A stretch of 64,000 nucleotides of DNA from Mytilus edulis. Taxonomy: Eukaryota > Mollusca > Bivalvia > Mytilida > Mytilidae. Location of the stretch: positions 12,673,734-12,737,733 of the forward strand of contig NC_092353.1 in NCBI RefSeq assembly GCF_963676685.1. Reading direction: 5' to 3'. Every line of letters begins with the position of its first letter. Positions within the stretch are counted from its first letter, which is position 1. The notes beneath the pieces are model-generated. The model was not told the origin of the DNA, made no database searches, and was given only the letters and a program-made list of their open reading frames with translations. A program made the position numbers and the translations under genes. Shown here in pieces: positions 57,930-64,000 of the stretch.

Positions 57930-58840
57930 CATACTAGTAACTACCGTCCAGATACCTTGACTGTTGTCACGTTTAGAATCCTAGAAAACCATTATCTGCA
58001 GTAATAGAGTTGGACATCTTGAAACACACGGAATCTCAAAAGACGCTCAACATATATTTAGAAAGAACCGTTCCTGTGAGCCAAAACTGATCCTTACAAT
58101 ACAGGACTTGGCTAAGAACATAGATCTCAATTAAAAAAATGAAATTATATTGCTTTTTTAAGTATGTTTAATAAAATCCCTCGTGAGAGGTTACTCTAAA
58201 AAAAAACGCATTGCTATGGCATAGGTGGGCCAATACTAGCTTCAGTGGATCAGGGACTTTCTAAGCTCAAGCGAGTCGTTGTGGACGGTACATAATCTAA
58301 CACGGCACATTTTTGGGACCCATTTACCAACCTACACATAATCTAGAAAGTGTGCAATGGAGATAGCCAGCCCAGCAGAGTAATATAAATGCAACAATAC
58401 CCACAGTGGCAACCACTAGATGAGCTGAGGACCTGATGTAAAACGGTAATGGTTTCTTGTAGCATAGTATAAACTAGTAGAAAATCAAAACTTAAGCTAC
58501 ATAACTCATCGTCAGTAGTTAAAGGACACAAAAAACGATTCCTTGTACTATATGTCAGAACGTAAACACACATTACTTCTTATATGACAGTATAATGATA
58601 TGGAACAGCCTTCCACAATCTTTGGTGGATATTATCAGTGGCGGATTCAGAAATTTTCTAAAGTGGAGGCCCACTGACTGCCTAAGAGGGGGCCCGCTCT
58701 GGTCATGCTTCAGTGATTCTCTATATAATCAACCATTTTTTTTCCTCCCTCTAAATCCGCCCCTGAGTATCTTACTAAATTTTTTTCAAGCAGGGGGTAC
58801 TGAGCTGCAGTATCACTTAATCATATTATAAGACTGTTTT
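57930..58840 (+). pseudogene. LINE remnant (jockey/CR1-like), 3' half
   Basis: In three frames, diverged RT blocks appear in order: S-N-Y-R-P (57939), L-E-N-H, a L-I-L-T-I-Q-D-L-A-K-N block (about 58089), K-S-L-V-R-G-Y, G-P-I-Y, then the usual 3' block with M-Q-Q-Y-P-Q-W-Q-P-L-D-E-L-R, V-K-G-H-K-K-R-F-L-V and W-N-S-L-P-Q-S-L-V-D (58599-58630). Frameshifts and stops are abundant. A small element splits the 3' end after V-D-I. Confidence 0.7.
58635..58766 (+). mobile_element. Short MITE with 'cagtggcggat' ends, inserted in the LINE
   Basis: Starts cagtggcggattcagaaattttc, contains gtggaggcccactgactgcctaagagggggcccgctc-like sequence and ends aaatccgcccctg, the imperfect inverse of its start. 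I recognise it as a frequent mussel MITE. It interrupts the 3' end of the LINE reading frame. Confidence 0.7.
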
Positions 58841-58934
58841 AACTTGCAGTTGTAAATATTTGTTACTCCCGAGCTCATCATGGGCAATAGTGCAATTATA
58901 CTCAATTACAGGACTGTACTGTATTAGATGAAGA

Positions 58935-59055
58935 GCTACATCTCCGGGTGCGGTATTTTCGCGCTGCAATGAAGACCCATTGGCGACTTTCGGCTGTTAG
59001 CTGCTCTTTTGTCGGGTTATTGTCTCTTTGGCATGTTCCCCATTTCCATTTTATT
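58935..59055 (+). mobile_element. Dispersed mussel repeat ('gaagacccattggcgac')
   Basis: Contains atgaagacccattggcgac, ttcggctgttagctgctcttttgtcgggtt and tgttccccatttccattttat, immediately followed by a family A copy (59058-59150). Non-coding. Confidence 0.55.
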
Positions 59056-59798
59056 ATAAAAAAGAAGATGTGGTATAATTGCCGATGAGACTACTCTCTA
59101 CAAGAGCCAAAATGACACAAAAATTTACAACTATACGTCACATTAAAAAAACATTCAAATGAACAAGTTCTAACTACGCAATTTTGGCCTGATTCTTGGA
59201 TCTTTAGTAAATTATGGAACAGTTTTTAAACAACTTTTCTGCATTTCCTACAAAGCAATGTACAATTCTGGTTTCATTTAGGCCTCTGAAGTCAAGCATA
59301 ATTATACCAAATGTCATTACGTAATATAATTATTTCAATCGTGCAAACTATTTAAGATCTTCAGAAAGAAGTCTTTTTTTCTAAAATAAATAGCAACACA
59401 CAAGTATCTTAATGATTCCAATGTCAGTGAAGTTAATAAACTAGGATTTAATGATTGTTTCACATAAACAGGATATGATTAGGTATTGAACAACAAGGTA
59501 ACATGAAGCAGGTACGTTGGCACGAATGTTTTAAACATGTATGGTTTCTATGAGAAAACATCTGTCTTAGGATGACAGATTGTTATCATATGTCAGACTT
59601 TGTATGATGCATGCAGGAATACATGCAAACGTCGATACGTAGAAAAGCAATTTTGTTCTAATGGAGATCTGATTATGTTTCGTTATTAACTTTATATTTT
59701 CAATTATTTTTTTATTGTTTGCTTGAACGTCACAAAATAACATTTGACAACAAATGGATAAATGACTGAAAAGAAATGATAAGATCATGAAAATTACA

Positions 59799-59815
59799 CC
59801 CCCCCCCCCCCCCCC
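59799..59815. repeat. Poly-C run (17 C)
   Basis: Seventeen C followed by nine A. A likely site of sequencing or assembly length error. Confidence 0.9.
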
Positions 59816-60186
59816 AAAAAAAAAGAGGTTTTGCTTACTTATGCCTTATCTATCATAGAAGGTAGTGTACGCTTTTCTTATTGTTTAGCGATCTCTGTTC
59901 TGTAATTGTTGTTTTTATTGATAGAAAAAATTAAAACATTATTCATATATCGGCAAAGTCATGTAAAATATAAATACTGACGAATGCTGTAACATAATTA
60001 AACCTTTGTGAACAAATGACACTAAACACTTAAAATCCTGGTACAAGTAATAGTTTTGGGTATTGTCTCTGGAACTCAAATCTAGCAGTAATATCGCCAT
60101 TCGTGATTTTGACTTAGTAAGGGTCCACAGACTGTAGTATTCGTTTGAGAAGCAAATACAAATGAATATCATAGTATTACCAATCT

Positions 60187-60220
60187 AATTAAAAACCGAT
60201 CTCTCATCGCTCCCGTTTTC
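60187..60220 (+). repeat. Solo arm of the 30635-30713 fold-back element
   Basis: aattaaaaaccgatctct.atcgctcccgttttc, matching one arm of the fold-back at 30635 with two or three differences. No inverted partner is visible nearby. Confidence 0.65.
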
Positions 60221-61471
60221 TGATATGTCGCGTGGGCCGCGTTTATTTTCCTTTGAAGCTGTAACATCTCTATTTTTTTTTCCGGTTATTTTTATGTTGT
60301 TGTTCGCCAAAAAAGGATGAGAATATGAACCAAAATTAGGACGAAAATATGAAGTAAAAGAGGATAAGAATATGAATATGTTACGAATGCTGTCGTCGTT
60401 GTTTGTAGTTCTCAATGAACGAACATTCGCAAAAAATGGAATACTTAAAAAAAGTTCATGTCATATTTTTTCCCGTTCATATCCCGAAACAGAACACATG
60501 TTAATGTGTAACCAATTTAAAGATTATCACAGAGAAGTAAACGTGAATATCTGACCAATTTACGAAGACCCATGCAGTAATATTCATGAGAACAACATCT
60601 GTGCCATTTGGTCTCTAGCAGATAATTGTCTCATTGGGAATTTAACCAGATCGTATCATTTTATAAGATCAAAGCCGTCATAACGATTACTGACAAATTT
60701 CTGTGATATCGTAGGGTACACGACTATCTACCGGTAACAGTTGTCAGAGAGAAATAAAAACCCATGCATTCAGGACTACAATATAGGTCGAAGCCATTAA
60801 TACACGTGAGAATAGTTTCAGATAACAGTTAGAGCCGCAACAACTACCGTAGAATAAAGCATCAATAAAACAATATACAATATATAATTAACTCATTAAA
60901 AAGATGGAATAATGTCATCAGCCCTATATGTAACTGTACTTTCGGAAACTTAATCGTAGAGATTTGAAGAATCAACATAAGTAATCACGTACCGCTTTTA
61001 AAGCTATTGGTGTAAATTTAGCTGCTGATATCAGCTTGGATCGTTATAGCAATTACCTTCGAGATTGTATTTAAAGTTAAAAGACTTGAATGTTGATGAA
61101 AAAAGCAATGTGGTGAAATTTGTAATTGCACTTATTAATTATAAAACACTTACATACTGATAATAAATATCAAGCACTTATTTTTCACAGACTCCTTTGA
61201 TGAGGGTAAAAAGATCTGTAATATATTTAATGGAGCAAATTATTGGCAATTGTGACGCTTAAAAGCTTCCTTCTATATCTCAAATTGTGCTCTGCGATGG
61301 CAATTGTGCATAATAAAGATAAGATTAACAATAAATAGCATTTAAATTATTCCAATTTCACATCAAAGTGTTCACCTTTATTCTGGAGTACCATTAAGTA
61401 GAAAACCTTACTATCTGACATGGTAACATGTTACGTAAGTTTTTGAAGTACCGTAGTGTAACACTGAAAAC

Positions 61472-61477
61472 TTTAAT
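61472..61477 (-). terminator. Candidate polyadenylation signal ATTAAA
   Basis: Variant hexamer on the minus strand about 125 bp after the stop codon of the Ras-like exon. No AATAAA is seen nearer. Confidence 0.3.
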
Positions 61478-61600
61478 TGTATAGAGTTAAGTGAACATAC
61501 AATATTTTTTAAATTTTGATGGAATGCTCGTTTTCATGATTGATGACTGCATAGGACGGCTGTGGCTGTGGTATCTTATTTACTGTAACAAATTATTATA

Positions 61601-62038
61601 TTATGCGCTTAATGTTCTCTTGGCAGGTGTCTTTCCAGAAATAACCTTTTGAATAGCTTGTTTAAATTTCACTGAAGAACTTTGCTTTCGTTGTCTACCT
61701 TCTTTCACAGTCCGTGTTTTCCGTAAATCCTTCACTAATGTTTTGAATAAATTTTTTATTGATGCTACATCCGTCCAATCAGCAGCCGACACTTCACAGA
61801 ATTGACATCCAATCTCGTCTGCCAGTTCGGTGGCTTCATTGGCGGGAACTTGTCTGTCATGTAAGAGATCACATTTATTACCAACCAGAATTCCTATGAC
61901 TGATGTCGAGTTTTTCACTTGTTCAACAAGTCTTTTGAGTCTAATTATCTCATCAAAGCTTTGTCTGTCCGTTATGGAATAAACAAACATAAAACAATCT
62001 GCCCAGTAAGCATAGCCATCTTTCCAAGCATCTTTTGA
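61601..62038 (-). CDS. Last exon of a Ras-like small GTPase (RERG/RASL type)
   Basis: On the minus strand the exon starts at 62038 after acceptor ttttgaatag, in phase 0, reading S-K-D-A-W-K-D-G-Y-A-Y-W-A-D-C-F before the Met at 61990. It contains the core V-Y-S-I-T-D-R-Q-S-F, the G4 motif N-K-C-D (38-41 from that Met) and the G5-like E-V-S-A-A (66-70), then a basic tail (V-K-F-K-Q-A-I-Q-K-V-I-S) ending T-L-S-A with no CAAX box. This combination fits RERG and its RASL relatives, which lack C-terminal prenylation. The G1-G3 motifs must be in upstream exons, not recognised in 62039-64000. Confidence 0.85.
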   Translation of the reverse strand, partial: SKDAWKDGYAYWADCFMFVYSITDRQSFDEIIRLKRLVEQVKNSTSVIGILVGNKCDLLHDRQVPANEATELADEIGCQFCEVSAADWTDVASIKNLFKTLVKDLRKTRTVKEGRQRKQSSSVKFKQAIQKVISGKTPAKRTLSA

Positions 62039-64000
62039 CTATTCAAAAATAAAAAAGGCAAAAAATAGAATAAGAATAAAGCAGATGACAACTAGTAGGT
62101 AAATATTTATCTATTTGGTCATGCAGAGTAAACATTTATTTACAGAGACAGCATCCACCCAACAAAAACAAAAAAAATATCGAACTAAACAGAAATGCTA
62201 GGATCGTCCATATGACCTCACGCGGATGCTACAATCGTCCATATGACCTCAAGCGGTGACAAAATCAAATACAGGTCAATGTCAGTCATATTGGAAATGA
62301 ATTGACGTTTGTGTTCATATAAAAAAAAAAACAAGTACTGAAAAATACACCTCCATTGAAAGATACAAACTTTGGAATTTGACATTGTAAAATTTATACA
62401 TTAGTTGTTGTTTTTTTTGCATTTTTTTAGGAACAGATCAGATCTGTTCATTGTGTCTTTTTGTGTCGGGATGTATAAGTACCCGGTCACGTCCACTTGT
62501 ATTTTTGTCCATCTGATGAGTTAAGCCTTTTTCAACTGATTTTTATAGTTAGTTCTTATGTTGTACTGTTATACCACTGTCCCAGGTTAGGGGGGGGGGG
62601 GATCCCGCTAACATGTTTAACCCCGCCACATTATTTATGTATGTGCCTGCAATTCAGTGGTTGTCGTTTGTTTATGTGTTACATATTTGTTTTTCGTTCA
62701 TTTTTTTTTACATAAATAAGGCCGTTAGTTTTCTCGTTTGAATTGTTTTACATTGTCTTATCGGGGCCTTTTATAGCTGACTATGCGGTATGGGCTTTGC
62801 TCATTGTCGAAGGCCGTACGGTGGCCTATAGTTGTTAATGTCTGTGTCATTTTTGTCTTTTGTGGATAGTTGTCTCATTGGCAATCATACCACATCTTCT
62901 TTTTTATATTACACCATAGATTAATTCGAATGAACGTTTTCATTTTAAACCATCTTCAGTGTATATTACAAAATGAAATACTTTAATATTCCTAAAGGAA
63001 TTCCCAAATCTGTTTGGCCCTAACCTGCTTTGAATTGTCCTTGGAAGTGATACCTTTTTAAAAGGCAAATTAAATTAAATGATTATTGTTCATTCAAAAC
63101 ATCGAAATAAATCACATTGAAGCCGTGCATCTGAGGAAAATGTTCAAACATATCCCATTCTAGTGTTACCATACATATACAAGTCATTTGACGAAATGAC
63201 AGAAAATGTCTCCATTAATATATATCTTAAAGTTATATCGAATTTCAATGCTATTTTATTTGTGTATCAACACAGCATAGCATAGTTATAGACCAATTAT
63301 GGTGGAATTTGAAATATATATAATGAAAAATACGCATAAAACTTATATTACTTTAAAGTAAAATTCCGTACATTGATATAATGGTTAATTACGGAGTTAT
63401 GAATGTTACCCTCCTCAAATCTCAAACATACATGTATCTTATCAACACAGATTTGCTTACCTGTCCTCGATAGGGTCAATAACCTCGTGAGAGTTCATAA
63501 ACAATTATCATGTTCAAATAAAGTATACAACCTTAGTTACATCATAAGAACCATATACCTGTTTAAGTGCTGTGTAAATACTAATAAAAATTGGACGGAC
63601 TTAACTTTGTAATACCTTGAACTGGCTTTAACCTCGCCGATCATAACAAAAGTTGTTTTATATGTCTTATATGTATGTTAAAAATATAGTCTAATAAACA
63701 AAAACAATAAATAATTCTAGTATATGGCATTACTTCAGTACGTGTGTTTATTTGCCAAAACCATGAGATTGCAAGTTTTGAATGTTAAAATGAATGCTGG
63801 TGAGATTAAGGAAAAGATGTATTTTAAAATAGAATGATGAATATTACATTTGAAATTAGGAGAATTTGAGTCAAATATAATATTATATGAACATGACAGC
63901 ATAATGTCCCTTTAACTGATTTTAGAGAAGGTGTCCACAATCTAGAAAGAATAATACCCCAAGTCCCTCTCCCTTTTTGTTCGAACAAACATGACATGAC
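62039..64000. other. Intron or upstream region of the Ras-like gene
   Basis: No GxxxxGK[ST] P-loop or D-x-x-G exon recognised on the minus strand, so the next exon is probably beyond the window. Contains a poly-G run (62590-62601, 12 G) and a family A-type repeat at about 62717-62905. Confidence 0.5.
62717..62905 (-). mobile_element. Family A-type repeat, reverse orientation
   Basis: Reads ataaggccgttagttttctcgtttgaattg ... ggccttttatagctgact ... gaaggccgtacggtggcc ... gttgtctcattggcaatcataccacatcttc. Same arrangement as the copy at 27795-28005, useful for defining its ends. Confidence 0.7.

Larger units (their letters stand above)
59160..61600. other. Intergenic, no gene seen
   Basis: AT-rich apart from the poly-C run, the half fold-back at 60187-60220 and a family A fragment near 60604-60650. 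The 3' untranslated region of the Ras-like gene should end within the last few hundred bases here. Confidence 0.5.

Noticed and set aside
1-64000. CRISPR arrays, operons, integrases, rRNA or tRNA genes
   Set aside because: None seen. Repeat content, splice sites and intron structure are those of an animal nuclear genome.

Overview
The window looks like nuclear DNA from a bivalve mollusc, most likely a mussel (Mytilus or a relative). It is AT-rich, coding exons are tiny and separated by long introns, and it is littered with short repeats that I recognise from mussel genomes (the family carrying a 'ccaatgagacaac' core, the 'gaacagcggtatac' family, and the bivalve element starting 'ggctcacctgg'). 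There is no sign of bacterial or viral organisation: no operons and no ribosome binding sites.

Layout. 1-6480: gene-poor, with repeats and a degraded reverse-transcriptase element (3.29-4.57 kb). 6481-26056 (+): one multi-exon gene for a secreted modular protein, consisting of a signal peptide exon, seven one-exon EGF-like domains, a Ser/Thr-rich 27-bp-repeat exon ending in a ShK domain, a second ShK exon and a short terminal exon. Six micro-exons of 6-9 nt lie one between each pair of successive EGF exons. Every internal junction is phase 1. With all exons in, the model is 1440 nt, 479 aa plus stop. 22348-45293: a near-perfect direct tandem duplication with an 11,473-bp unit. Its second copy carries a second set of the last four coding exons, but no signal-peptide exon and no upstream EGF exons. 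45.3-61.5 kb: mostly intergenic, holding one 352-codon exon on the minus strand (47534-48592, unrecognised disordered protein), a known-type mussel repeat near 51 kb, two degenerate minisatellites (53.7-55.4 kb) and a dead LINE with a small element inserted in it (57.9-58.8 kb). 61601-62038 (-): the last coding exon of a Ras-like small GTPase of the RERG/RASL type; its upstream exons are not recognised and probably lie beyond 64 kb.

The most notable system is the EGF/micro-exon gene. All six micro-exons encode the same short linker idea, (V/I/H)-D followed by H or Y made across the splice junction directly before the first EGF cysteine. All have a strong gtaagt donor, and all can be included or skipped without changing frame. 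The layout recalls the symmetric micro-exon genes of schistosomes, but here each micro-exon alternates with a whole EGF domain. The first EGF exon has GG instead of AG at its expected acceptor. The tandem duplication could be a very recent real event or an assembly artefact; the two copies differ, as far as I compared them, only by 1 base in two homopolymers.
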